A DNA stretch of 64,000 nucleotides from CALOBA01 sp942491465 (GTDB taxonomy: Bacteria > Pseudomonadota > Gammaproteobacteria > Chromatiales > Chromatiaceae), in contig CALOBA010000085.1 of NCBI GenBank assembly GCA_942491465.1, positions 1 through 64,000 of the forward strand. Reading direction: 5' to 3'. Shown piece after piece: positions 56,026-64,000 of this stretch. The position numbers were made by a program, and so were the translations under genes. The first letter of the stretch is position 1, and each line of letters opens with the position of its first letter. The notes under the pieces were generated by a model, which saw only the letters and a list, made by a program, of their open reading frames with translations, searched no databases and was not told the origin of the DNA.

Positions 56026-57153
56026 TTGACAGAACCTTTACCGCAGCGCCTGACCTTTATTGATGTGGCAAGGACGTACGCCATTTTTCTTGCGCTATTC
56101 GCCCATGCCTTGAATGCCGCGGGGGTTTTCGAACAGCTCGGCCCCGATAGCTACATGCTCAAGCAGTTCACGAGATCGGCAACCCCGATCTTCGTGTTCA
56201 TGTTCGGCTTCATGGTGGAGTTTGTCTACACCAGGCGCGCTCGCAATCTTGGCGTTTCGGCTGTGCGTCGGCGCATCTACGTGCGCAGCTTTCAGTGCTA
56301 CGTAGCCTACGCCCTGGTAAGCTTTTCGGCCTATTTGGGCGATTATAAGACGATCTAAGGCTTTGTTGCTTCTCTGGTTCTTCTATCCAACTCGCATTTT
56401 GGAAATATCCTCAGGGTGTACAGCATCATGTTGTTGCTTACACCGGCAATCATTATGCTGAGGCTGAGATATGGAGTTGGTGTCCTGTATACCCTGCTAG
56501 TCCTGTTGTTTGTTGTTAATGCCAGTATCGGCCCCTTGCAGGCGGTTGATTTTGGTCTATTAGCACGTCCGGCCAATATCTTGTTCGGAATTGGAATGGA
56601 GCGGCGTGGGCCAAGTGTCCTCGGGGCCTTCACGTTTTATCTCTCCGGCATGATTGTGGCGACAAGCTTCATAACGTCCAATCAGCGCGTACGCGCCATC
56701 CGTTTCTCCGCTGTCTTGGCCTCGCTCGTGCTGCTGTTTGGCCTGTTCGGGGCGCTCTTTATTCCTGATACACCCTGGCAGGCCTGGGTCAACTTTGCAG
56801 GCCGCACTTACCGTGCGCTCAATGCGCCCGGTTACTACGTCATCGGCACAGTCTACAGCCTGCTGGCCATCTCTCTGATCTATGTCCTGGTCGGATCGAG
56901 ACCTCCCGCTCGGCCCTTGGCGTATGTCCTGCCGGTAGGGACCGCTTCGCTGGTCTCTTTTACGGCAGGAAATGTCATACTCAATCTCTCTGGCCGGTAT
57001 GTCGAGAGTCTGAATCTGTTTGTGTTCTTGTTTTTGTTTCTAACGCTGATCGCTCTTATCGCTCGGCATCTGCATCGCATACCTTATTACGCGCAGCTTG
57101 CTGCGGTGATGAATCTGGAACTCCGTAGCCCATTCCTGCGCACGCCAGGCTAG
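56026..57153 (+). pseudogene. OpgC/acyltransferase-3-like membrane protein with in-frame stop
   Basis: A multi-pass membrane acyltransferase. The N terminus RLTFIDVARTYAIFLALFAH resembles OpgC-type acyltransferases, followed by helices IFVFMFGFMVEF and onward. The frame has TAA at 56356 to 56358 after YLGDYKTI. It continues without shift as GFVASLVLLSNSHFG to 57153, giving 375 codons in all. The start is TTG 56026 with GGAGG upstream. Either a natural nonsense mutation or a base error ends the protein at 110 residues. The second half is less GC-rich than its neighbours, suggesting transfer. It would O-acylate or succinylate a glycan. Confidence 0.7.
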
Positions 57154-57299
57154 CGTGGGCAATGAGTCCGCACGCGCTTGATCCAGGGGTAGGGCAAGGT
57201 CTGCTGATGATGCGCTCAAATACTTGCCGGGGTTGAAAATCCGCTTGTTCTGCTCCCGGCACGACGCGCTGGTCGTTGACGTCGACACTAAGCGGGTGG

Positions 57300-58565
57300 C
57301 TATTTTGCACCCGCGCCTAAGCCCAGATGGCCTTGGCGATGCACCAGTGTCAACAGGGCCAAAGCCCACAGCGTGAGCCCGATGGCCATCGCCGTGAGGA
57401 CTCCCGGCGCCCCGAACAGCGCGCCCAGCGGCCAGAGCGCAAGCAAAGTCGCTGTCGCACCGAACCAAGCTCTCGTGGTGTTTGCCCACATGTCGCCGTG
57501 GGCGAACAGCAGTTGGGAGAGCAGCTGCCCGGCGGCGAAGGGCAACAGCAGCCATAGGCTGGGCCCGAGCCAGGCCCCGGCCTGGGCGTAGTCGGCGCCG
57601 AGCAGTAGCTCGGTGATCGTCGGCGCCAGGGCCGTTCCCGATAGGGCCAGGGCACCGGCGATCGCGAGCGTGACCGCGAGCAGACCCGCCACGGTCCGAC
57701 CGGCGTCGCTGCTGCCCGCCGCGACCTGCCGGCCCAGCACCGGCAGCGTGCTGACCGCTATCCCCTTGGGCACCAGCAGCAGCAGCGACAGGGCCTGTAT
57801 GACCACCGCGAGCTGACCGCCGTCGGTATTCGCGGGACAGAGCTTGAGATAGACCAGCAGACTGCCGTTTTGGATCAGGCCCAGCGCGAAGGCCACGAGC
57901 ATGGCGCTGAGACCGTCGTGCAGCAGGATGCGCAGCCGCCCGCGGTCCCAGCCGAGGCTGACAGCATGCAGCCTGCGATGCACCAACAGCAGTCCAGTCA
58001 CCGCCTGCAGGCCCCAGGTCAGGGCGTGGATCGTGGCGATGCCGAGCAGTCCGGCCCCCGCGGCCAGCGCGGCGAGTCCGAGAACGGCCTCGACGGAGCG
58101 CCACAGCGCCTCTTGGCGCAGCGTCAGGTGGCTCGCTTCGTAGGCGGTGAACACCTGTTGGCTCCAGGCCGCGATGCCGCGCGCCAGCAGGGCCAGCGAG
58201 AACACCACCAGCAGCGGCCGCGCGGCGGGGTCTGGTGCGAGGTACCAGCCGGCCAGGGCGGTCGCTGGCGCCACCACCAGCCCGAGCGCAAGACGCAGCG
58301 TCAATGTGGTCGTCAGCACCGCGGAGAAGCCGACCGGGTCGCGGCCGATGTCCCGACTGAGCAGGCGGCCGGTGCCGAACACCACCAGCGTGAAGAATAA
58401 GAGCTGCCAGAACTGGGCATAGCTCAACAGCGCGAACAGCTCCGGCCCGAGCAGGCGCGCCAGCGCGACGAGATAGACGACGCGCAGGCCCCTCGCCAAG
58501 AGCCGCGCACCGACCAGGTAGCCCGCGTTGCGGGCGATCGAGCGGTGGGCCGCCTGCCGGCTCAT
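57300..58565 (-). CDS. Polysaccharide flippase (Wzx/oligosaccharide flippase family)
   Basis: A 421-residue protein with about 12 membrane helices. The N terminus SIARNAGYLVGARLLARGLR, followed by ARLLGPELFALLSYAQFW, is typical of polysaccharide-biosynthesis flippases. It probably moves a lipid-linked glycan across the inner membrane. The start ATG 58565 overlaps the stop of the sulfotransferase upstream (ATGA); the open frame continues to 58859 but only antisense-like codons lie there. Confidence 0.82.
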   Translation of the reverse strand: MSRQAAHRSIARNAGYLVGARLLARGLRVVYLVALARLLGPELFALLSYAQFWQLLFFTLVVFGTGRLLSRDIGRDPVGFSAVLTTTLTLRLALGLVVAPATALAGWYLAPDPAARPLLVVFSLALLARGIAAWSQQVFTAYEASHLTLRQEALWRSVEAVLGLAALAAGAGLLGIATIHALTWGLQAVTGLLLVHRRLHAVSLGWDRGRLRILLHDGLSAMLVAFALGLIQNGSLLVYLKLCPANTDGGQLAVVIQALSLLLLVPKGIAVSTLPVLGRQVAAGSSDAGRTVAGLLAVTLAIAGALALSGTALAPTITELLLGADYAQAGAWLGPSLWLLLPFAAGQLLSQLLFAHGDMWANTTRAWFGATATLLALWPLGALFGAPGVLTAMAIGLTLWALALLTLVHRQGHLGLGAGAK

Positions 58566-59545
58566 CCGGACGGCAATGACGGACGGCTCGATGCCTTGCC
58601 GGCGGGCGCATTGGTCGTGCGCGGCTCGGTCTCCAGCCAGGCATCGAGATTGCGACCGAGCAGGGCCGCTAGCGCCAATATATCGTTGCGATAGGCATCG
58701 GTGAGCTGCACGCGGATCATTGGGTCTAGGGGCTCCGCCTCGTCTTTCACCCTGGGCAGCCCCGCGGCGATCTTGAATAGGCGTCCGCGCAGCGGTGTCG
58801 GCACGTACGGCACCAGATGCGAGCGCAGCCCCCGGGCGCCGCCCCAGAACAGCCGCCACACCGGGTTGCGGATCCTGCCGGTGACATTGAAGCGCCGGCT
58901 GAGGTCCGGTTGAAAGCCGTCGTCAACGCCGATGAAGCGGTAGAGATCGCCCACCAGGTTGGCGGCATCGGCAACCAGATCGTCATAGAGGTAGATGCGC
59001 AGCTGCGCGGGATCGAAGGTCTCCATCCAGGGCTTGAGCGCACGCGCGTAAAAGCCCAAATCCTGGTAGATGCCGGTCAACCAGCCATCTCGCTCGCGTT
59101 GCGGGCCATCGGCGATGGCCTCCGCAAAGGTCGCACAGCGCTCTGCCCCAATGGCACGATCACGCCGATAGGCCGAATAGGCGCGATCGACGGGATTGCG
59201 CAGGATCAGGATCAACCGGACATCGGGCAGCCGTCTGCGGATCGCGGCACAGGCCTGGGGCGAATAGAGACAGCGCACCGACGCCTCGCCGCAGACCCGG
59301 CCGGGCGGGCAGGCCGAGAACAGCGCCTGGTAGTCCGGCCAGCTACGGATCATCTCGCGCCCGCGGATCGGGTCGCGCGGCCCGCCGAGGGGCGGCGGCT
59401 CCGGGCCGTCGAACAGGAACCAGTGCGGCTCCTTGACCGCGGGCATCCAGACCTGCGGGTGCTGCTGCAAGTAGTAGTAGAGGGAGGTCGTGCCCGATTT
59501 CGGGGCGCCGATGATCAAGAAGTCGGGAAGCTTGTTGTCGCTCAT
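58562..59545 (-). CDS. Sulfotransferase, paralogue of 49132 gene
   Basis: PAPS-dependent sulfotransferase of 327 residues. The loops FLIIGAPKSGTTSLYYYLQ and VRLILILRNPVDRAYSAYRR, plus RRFNVTGRIRNPVWRL, match the 49132 protein almost position by position. It adds a short Pro/Ser-rich tail. Both ends overlap neighbours by ATGA (pyruvyl transferase before, flippase after). It therefore belongs to one translated unit and is probably part of glycan assembly. Confidence 0.87.
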   Translation of the reverse strand: MSDNKLPDFLIIGAPKSGTTSLYYYLQQHPQVWMPAVKEPHWFLFDGPEPPPLGGPRDPIRGREMIRSWPDYQALFSACPPGRVCGEASVRCLYSPQACAAIRRRLPDVRLILILRNPVDRAYSAYRRDRAIGAERCATFAEAIADGPQRERDGWLTGIYQDLGFYARALKPWMETFDPAQLRIYLYDDLVADAANLVGDLYRFIGVDDGFQPDLSRRFNVTGRIRNPVWRLFWGGARGLRSHLVPYVPTPLRGRLFKIAAGLPRVKDEAEPLDPMIRVQLTDAYRNDILALAALLGRNLDAWLETEPRTTNAPAGKASSRPSLPSG

Positions 59546-60266
59546 GATCGCGGACTTGTCGGTTGTGGTTGCGGCGTGGTGGGGCAAGGCTCGCCGGTGG
59601 GGCGCCAGAGCTCGGCGAACAGCGCGGCGTAGTCGCGGTCGAGCTGCTCGCGCGCGGCGTCGGCGAAGCGCAAACCCTGCGCCGATTGGGCGGCACGCTG
59701 CTCCCAGAGGGCGTCGGTCTGTGCGAGGTACGCCTCGAGAACGTCGCCCGCGGGCGGCGGCAGCACCGGCACGGGCTGACCGAGCAGGTCCAGCAGGCCG
59801 GCGGTCTTATGGGTGGTCGACGCGATGGGCAGCACCGGGGTGCCGGTCTGGAGCCCGAAGACGACCCCGTGATAGCGCTCGGTGATCAGCATCGCCATGC
59901 GACCGAGCTTGGCTTGCAGCTCCGGCAGGCTCAGGACGCGACCGTCGTCGTCGAGCCGGCAGCGCCGGCCGAGGGCTCGGCGCAGGGGCGGGTCGTGCTG
60001 CACGCAGCCGTGCAGGTAATGCACGCGCACGCCGTAGCGAGGGCGCAGCGCCTCCACCAAGGCCGCCCAGGCATCCAGGTCCGCCGGGCGGTCGCCGCGG
60101 ACCATGACGGCGATGTCGCGCGCCTGTTCGGCCGGCACCGCGCGACCCGTAACGGGATTGGCGAAGGCGGCGTCCACGGAGCCGATGATGCGTGTGTTGG
60201 GCACGCCGAGCCCTTGCAGAACCGACCGCGAGCGCGGCTCGCGGATCAGATGCGCCGTCGCCGCGC
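59542..60266 (-). CDS. Polysaccharide pyruvyl transferase family protein, N-terminal half missing
   Basis: The C-terminal 240 residues of a CsaB-like pyruvyl transferase, which adds ketal pyruvate to a sugar or acts as a glycan-phosphate enzyme. LIREPRSRSVLQGLGVPN, IGSVDAAFANPV, MAMLITERYHGVVFGLQTGT and PVLPIASTTHKTAGLLDLLG are diagnostic. Upstream the frame enters a poly-proline run coded by a poly-G tract. The N-terminal 130 to 150 residues are absent, so the gene is broken here. The stop overlaps the sulfotransferase start. Confidence 0.75.
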
Positions 60267-60269
60267 GGC

Positions 60270-60360
60270 GAGGGGGGGGGGGGGAGGGGGGGGGGGGGGG
60301 GGGAGTAGTAGAAGACGGCGCGGTGGGTGATTCGGCACCTGGTGGGGGAGGGGGGGGGAG
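60270..60360. other. Poly-G tract, probable assembly artefact
   Basis: Runs of 12 and then about 18 G at 60272 to 60303 (one A between them), and a G-rich run at 60342 to 60359. The intervening 38 bases match nothing. It sits exactly where the pyruvyl transferase loses its N-terminal half. Confidence 0.75.
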
Positions 60361-60382
60361 CAGAGCAGTGTGCGCCGCGCGC

Positions 60383-61474
60383 TCACCCCGCCCGCTGCGC
60401 GAGCAGCCGCCGATAGGCGTCGATGTGGGCGGCGACCGCCCGCTCGAAGCCGTTGGTCTCGGCGACGTAGGCATGTCCGGCCAGGCCGGCCTCGCGCCAG
60501 CGATCGCCAGCGAGCAGTCGGCGCAGCCCGCCGGCGAAGTCGCCGCCGTCGACCAGCGCACCGAAGCGGCTGGCGAAGCCGTCCGGGTCCATGGGGCTGA
60601 GGATTGCGCAGCGGTGCGCGCAGGCCTCGATGAAGCTGTTCGGCAGCCCCTCGCGGGCGGAGGTGTTCACCAGTACCCAGGAGGCACCAAGGATTCGGGA
60701 CAGCGCGTCGCCGGCGAACTGGTTCACGAAGCCGCGCTGATCCAGGTTGGGCCGCGCGAGCCCGGCCAGCTGCGCCGCGAAGCGCGGGTCTTGGGCCGAG
60801 CCGGCGACGATGAAGCGGACGTCGGGAAAGGCGGCGGCGAGTTCGAAGAAGCGCTCGGGCCGCTTGCGCCGATCAAGCCTGCCGACGAAGCAGACGGTGG
60901 GCTGCGCCGCCTTGCGCACCTCCAACGGGATGCGGATGGGCGTGGGCAGAAAGCTTGGCGGCTGGCGCAGGCGGTACTTGCGCGCGACCCGATCAATCAG
61001 GAAATGGGCCGGCACATAGACCGCGGCGGCCTTGCGCACGGCCCGTCGGGTCAGCGGATTCTCGTAGTAGGCGGCGGTGCGCAGGACTTGCGCCGGGCTG
61101 TAGGTGGGATAGCGCAGCTCCTGCCACCAGTCCCAGGCCATGCGCGGGTCGCGGCTGGTGACCAGGTGCAGGCGCCGCGGGTGCGCGCGCCGGGCGAGCC
61201 AGGTCCCGAGCGAGGGCTCCTGGCTGTGGTAGACATCGGCATCGGCCTCGGCGAGCCGTGCGGTGCCGGCGGCGATGTCGAGGCGCGGATAGGCCAGCAC
61301 CTCGACGCCGTGGAGCCGGATGCGCTGCTCGGTGGTGCCGCGCGGTTGCGGCACGACGATGCACACATCGATCCCCTGCTCGGCAAGCCCGCGGGCGAGT
61401 GAGCGCGCGGCAAAGCCGAAGCCCCCGGCGCTGCCCCAGCCGAGCACCTCGGTGGCGACGATACAGACCTTCAT
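60383..61474 (-). CDS. GT4-family glycosyltransferase
   Basis: A 363-residue retaining glycosyltransferase of GT-B fold. The N-terminal KVCIVATEVLGWGSAGGFGF has the glycine-rich acceptor loop. The donor half has VCFVGRLDRRKRPERFFELA and NTSAREGLPNSFIEACAHR, the EX7E motif. The start ATG 61474 overlaps the stop of the upstream glycosyltransferase by ATGA. Donor sugar cannot be deduced. After its stop comes the damaged pyruvyl transferase region. Confidence 0.86.
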   Translation of the reverse strand: MKVCIVATEVLGWGSAGGFGFAARSLARGLAEQGIDVCIVVPQPRGTTEQRIRLHGVEVLAYPRLDIAAGTARLAEADADVYHSQEPSLGTWLARRAHPRRLHLVTSRDPRMAWDWWQELRYPTYSPAQVLRTAAYYENPLTRRAVRKAAAVYVPAHFLIDRVARKYRLRQPPSFLPTPIRIPLEVRKAAQPTVCFVGRLDRRKRPERFFELAAAFPDVRFIVAGSAQDPRFAAQLAGLARPNLDQRGFVNQFAGDALSRILGASWVLVNTSAREGLPNSFIEACAHRCAILSPMDPDGFASRFGALVDGGDFAGGLRRLLAGDRWREAGLAGHAYVAETNGFERAVAAHIDAYRRLLAQRAG

Positions 61475-62724
61475 TGCGATGCTCCGGCGACCGACGTCGC
61501 GACCTGGCGATGGCCTTCGATGGCCGCTTCATAGACGCCCACAAAGCGCGCCGCGACCTCCGGCCAGCTGAATCCGGCCGCCTTGGCGAGCGCGCCCGCG
61601 GCGAGGCGCCGGCGCAGCGCCGGGTCCGCGGCCAGTCGGTCCAGCGCCGACCCCAGGGCGGCTGCATCGCCGGGGGGCACCAGCGCTCCGGTGCGCTCGG
61701 GCTCGATGATCAGCGGGATGCCGGCCAGGTCGCTGCCCACCAGGGCAAGGCCGGAGGCGGCGGCCTCGGGCAGCACGGTGGGCATCCCGTCCAGGTCGCC
61801 GTTGCGGGCCGGCACCGACGGCGCACAGCAGATGTCGGACGAGGCATAGGCCACCGCGAGCCGCTGGTGGTCGAGCGCGCCGAGGAAGCGCACCCTTGCG
61901 GCGATGCCGAGCGCCTCGGCGCGCCGACGCAGGCTCGCGGCCTGCGGGCCATCGCCGCAGATGGCCAGCGTTGCGGGCCGCGCCATCCGGGCAACGGCAT
62001 CGAGCAGCGTCGCGACCCCCTTCTTCTCCACCAGGCGACCGACGAACAGGATGACCGGCGGGCGCAGGCCGTGGGCTGCCGGCCAGGCCGGATCGCGCAG
62101 ATCGGGCCGGAAGCGGTCGAGGTCGACGCCCATCGAGATCACCGGAATCCGTGCGGGGTCGAGCGCGGGATCGAGCGCGGCCAGTTGATCGCGCATCGCC
62201 GGGGCCACCACCGTCACCCGGTCCGCCCGACGTGCTGCCCGTCGCAGCAGCGCGGCGAGCGGCGGCCAACGTCCAGCCAGGCCGAGGTCGCCGCCGTGGG
62301 AGGTGACGATCAGCGGCGGGTGCGGGTCGCGACCGGACATGAGGCCATGCACCAGCCCTTGCGGCAACAGCCAATGGGCGTGCACGCAGTCGAAGCGCTG
62401 GTGCCGCAGCGCGGCGCCGACGGCCCGGCGCAGGCCGGCCAGCAAACCGGGAACCAGTGCCGCGAGCAGCGGGTTCTGCCGCACCCGCCCGATGATGGAC
62501 CCCGGGTAGCAGAGCGTCTCCCAGGTGGTCGCTGGGGCATAGCGGTAGCGGATGACGTCGATGCCCTCCAGCGTCTCGCGGGCGGCGGCGCCGGGAAATT
62601 GCGGTGCCAGGATGGTCGCCTGCCAGTGCGCAGGCAGATTGCGGGCCAGATCGAGGACGAAGCGTGCCTCGGGGTCGGACGCCCAGCGCGGCAGCGTGGA
62701 GGTGGTGTAGAGGACCTTGGGCAT
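61471..62724 (-). CDS. GT4-family glycosyltransferase
   Basis: A 417-residue GT-B glycosyltransferase. KVLYTTSTLPRWASDPEARF is the N-terminal motif. VHAHWLLPQGLVHGLM and SHGGDLGLAGRWPPL are acceptor-side loops. VILFVGRLVEKKGVATLLDA and DLDGMPTVLPEAAASGLALV form the donor site. The start ATG 62724 is chosen because the longer frame runs through a hexamer repeat. It is the first gene of the minus-strand glycan unit. Confidence 0.86.
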   Translation of the reverse strand: MPKVLYTTSTLPRWASDPEARFVLDLARNLPAHWQATILAPQFPGAAARETLEGIDVIRYRYAPATTWETLCYPGSIIGRVRQNPLLAALVPGLLAGLRRAVGAALRHQRFDCVHAHWLLPQGLVHGLMSGRDPHPPLIVTSHGGDLGLAGRWPPLAALLRRAARRADRVTVVAPAMRDQLAALDPALDPARIPVISMGVDLDRFRPDLRDPAWPAAHGLRPPVILFVGRLVEKKGVATLLDAVARMARPATLAICGDGPQAASLRRRAEALGIAARVRFLGALDHQRLAVAYASSDICCAPSVPARNGDLDGMPTVLPEAAASGLALVGSDLAGIPLIIEPERTGALVPPGDAAALGSALDRLAADPALRRRLAAGALAKAAGFSWPEVAARFVGVYEAAIEGHRQVATSVAGASQ

Positions 62725-62735
62725 GTCGGGGGAGT

Positions 62736-62753
62736 CGCTATCGCTGTCGTTGT
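62736..62753. repeat. Short CGNNNT hexamer array before glycosyltransferase start
   Basis: CGCTAT, CGCTGT, CGTTGT in register, only 12 bases upstream of the ATG at 62724, where the ribosome site would lie. Expansion or loss would change leader length. Confidence 0.6.
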
Positions 62754-62914
62754 CGATCGCGTCCTCGACGACGGCCAAGGGAACGCGCGGAGGCGGGAGT
62801 CCTGCGTTGCCGTGCCTGGCTGGAACGACGTGTCCGTCGAGTGGCGCAGCGACCGGCGGTAACCTGGCGGGCAGATGCGACAAGAATAACATCCGCCTGC
62901 TCGTTCGCGCCGTT

Positions 62915-63440
62915 CTAGCGCTCGAGGAAGCCCGGCAACGCCACCGGCTCGGCCGGGGCGTCCCAGCCGTTGGCATGGGCCAGCGCGTCGAGCGCGTTCA
63001 GGCGCTTCTCGGTCAGCGGGTGGGTATGCAGGATCGCCGGCCCCTGGGGCAGCCCGCCCTCCTCGCGCTCGGCCTGCAACAGCTACCGGAACAGGTCGGT
63101 GGCGCCGACGCTGCTGCCGTAGAGGCGATGCACCGCGGCCAACGCATCGCGATCGGCCTCCGCCTCTTGCTCGCGGCTGAAGCCGAGATTGGTCACCAGG
63201 CCGGAACCGCCGACCAGGCCGTCGGCGATATCGCCGCCGCCGGAGCCGATCAGGGTCTGGCCTCCACATCGAACGGGATGCGCGGGCTGAGCCAGTCGGC
63301 GGCCAGGCCGAGCAGCCAGAACAGCCCCAGCAGCCCGGCGGCCACCGCCGCGAGCAGCCGCAACAGCGCGCCGAGCGGATGCACCTTGCTGGTGTTGATC
63401 CCCTCGGGGATTGGGCGGTTGCTGTACTCCAGGGTCAGCC
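62915..63440 (-). pseudogene. M48-family peptidase, decayed
   Basis: The N-terminal membrane part (YSNRPIPEGINTSKVHPLGA, then LGLAADWLSPRIPFDVEA) is followed at once by the C-terminal part (DIADGLVGGSGLV, LGFSREQEAEADRDALAAVH, LTEKRLNALDALAHANG). The roughly 100-residue centre, which should hold HExxH, is missing near 63260, and the frame shifts there. A TAG at 63083 to 63085 also interrupts the C-terminal part. No good start codon is seen. It lies directly downstream of two YbjQ genes, the usual partner arrangement. Confidence 0.65.
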
Positions 63441-63902
63441 CCCCGGCAGGTCGCGCGGCGGGATGACCGCGGTACCGTAGGCCAGCACCTCCACCGAGCC
63501 CACGCTGTCCCTGGCGCCCTTGGAGATGGACGCGGTCTCCAGCTTGAGGTTGAAGACCATGCTGGCGCCCTTGCGCCGGGCCTGATCCTGCGCCCGCAGG
63601 ATGGCCTCGCGGCGCGCCCGGTCGATCAGCGACTCATAGGCCGTCACCCGCCCGCCCACCAAGGCCCGCAGCCCGGCGAGGAAGCGCTTGAAGTAGTCCA
63701 CCGAGATGACGACGCTGCCCGTCACCAGCGTGGTCCGCGTCCCCGCCGCCAGCTCCGTCGGCAGATGCCGGGTGGCGAAGACGGGGATGCGCCGAAAGGC
63801 GGCCTCGCGCCGGATGATGGATCGATAATGCCGCCGCTCCAGCCAGCTACCGACCAAATAGCCGAGCACCAGCAGCGACAGCAGGATGCCGAGTTCGATC
63901 AC
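63435..63902 (-). CDS. YbjQ/UPF0145-like protein
   Basis: A 155-residue protein. An N-terminal membrane helix (LGILLSLLVLGYLVGSW) is followed by a YbjQ-type domain (TRTTLVTGSVVISVDYFKRF, YESLIDRARREAILRAQDQA, VLAYGTAVIP). YbjQ proteins form pentamers of unknown role. The GTG start at 63902 overlaps the stop of the gene before it (GTGA). Confidence 0.8.
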   Translation of the reverse strand: MIELGILLSLLVLGYLVGSWLERRHYRSIIRREAAFRRIPVFATRHLPTELAAGTRTTLVTGSVVISVDYFKRFLAGLRALVGGRVTAYESLIDRARREAILRAQDQARRKGASMVFNLKLETASISKGARDSVGSVEVLAYGTAVIPPRDLPGG

Positions 63903-64000
63903 GGCGCGGGCTCCAGTTCCACCGCCGTCCCGTAGGCCAGCAGCTCCGCCGCGCCCTGGGCCACCGACGAGGTGGTGAAGCGCACATTGAGCACGGCGTT
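63899..64000 (-). CDS. YbjQ/UPF0145-like protein, C-terminal end only
   Basis: The last 33 residues (VLNVRFTTSSVAQGAAELLA, YGTAVELEPAP) of a second YbjQ-type protein. The rest lies beyond the window. Its stop overlaps the next gene's GTG start. Confidence 0.7.
   Translation of the reverse strand, partial: NAVLNVRFTTSSVAQGAAELLAYGTAVELEPAP

Noticed and set aside
57170..57290. Minus-strand fragment reading KRIFNPGKYL, like the end of an FAD-linked oxidase
   Set aside because: Only about ten residues match the pattern and nothing upstream supports it.
58566..58859. N-terminal extension of the flippase frame
   Set aside because: It overlaps the sulfotransferase coding sequence and lacks a ribosome site; ATG 58565 gives the normal flippase start.

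Overview
This window does not read as one genome. Gene content, base composition and frameshift density all change abruptly at two places, near 7.1 kb and near 21.2 kb. I read it as three blocks of different bacterial origin joined end to end, most likely by assembly or scaffolding. This is inference from the sequence alone; no search was run.

Block A (1 to about 7.13 kb) has moderate GC and dense single-base indels, so almost every gene is split across frames. It carries the 3'-truncated end of a Rad3/DinG-type helicase, an aldo/keto reductase, a rhomboid protease with a zinc ribbon, a galT-like nucleotidyltransferase, a PaaI-type thioesterase and a class I methyltransferase cut off at the junction. 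The gene set suggests a Desulfobacterota-like bacterium. Block B (about 7.14 to 21.16 kb) has fewer frameshifts. It carries queE and a HAD phosphatase, tRNA-Leu(GAG), a NarL-type regulator, a PriA-like helicase, an OmpA-type lipoprotein or porin-like protein and a complex I operon read as nuoA-B-C-D-G-I-J-K-(L). Style and gene order suggest Nitrospira.

Block C (about 21.2 to 64 kb) is high GC, mostly unbroken, and looks like a Chromatiaceae-type purple sulfur gammaproteobacterium. Its left part (21.6 to 33.8 kb) is a signalling region: a decayed periplasmic-sensor diguanylate cyclase, a CHASE-PAS-GGDEF-EAL-CZB protein, a histidine kinase paired with a solute-binding protein, and a VPLPA-CTERM surface protein. 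The middle (33.9 to 48.8 kb) holds a cyclic-nucleotide-gated MscS-type channel, a three-gene Bacillus-type succinate dehydrogenase/fumarate reductase, modD, a polyhydroxyalkanoate pair (phaB and a phasin, with a probable PhaR operator) and purL.

The right part (49.1 to 62.7 kb) looks like a surface-glycan locus: three sulfotransferases, two or three methyltransferases, an acyltransferase with a premature stop, a flippase, a pyruvyl transferase and two glycosyltransferases. It is interrupted by an IS1380 transposase and several short repeat elements. The minus-strand genes from 62.7 down to 57.3 kb are linked by 4-base ATGA overlaps, so they are probably co-transcribed. The pyruvyl transferase is cut by a poly-G tract that looks artificial. 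The window ends in two YbjQ-family genes and a decayed M48 peptidase.

Short intergenic repeats are frequent in block C: CGNNNT hexamer arrays, REP-like hairpins and MITE-like palindromes. No CRISPR array, rRNA or replication origin was seen.
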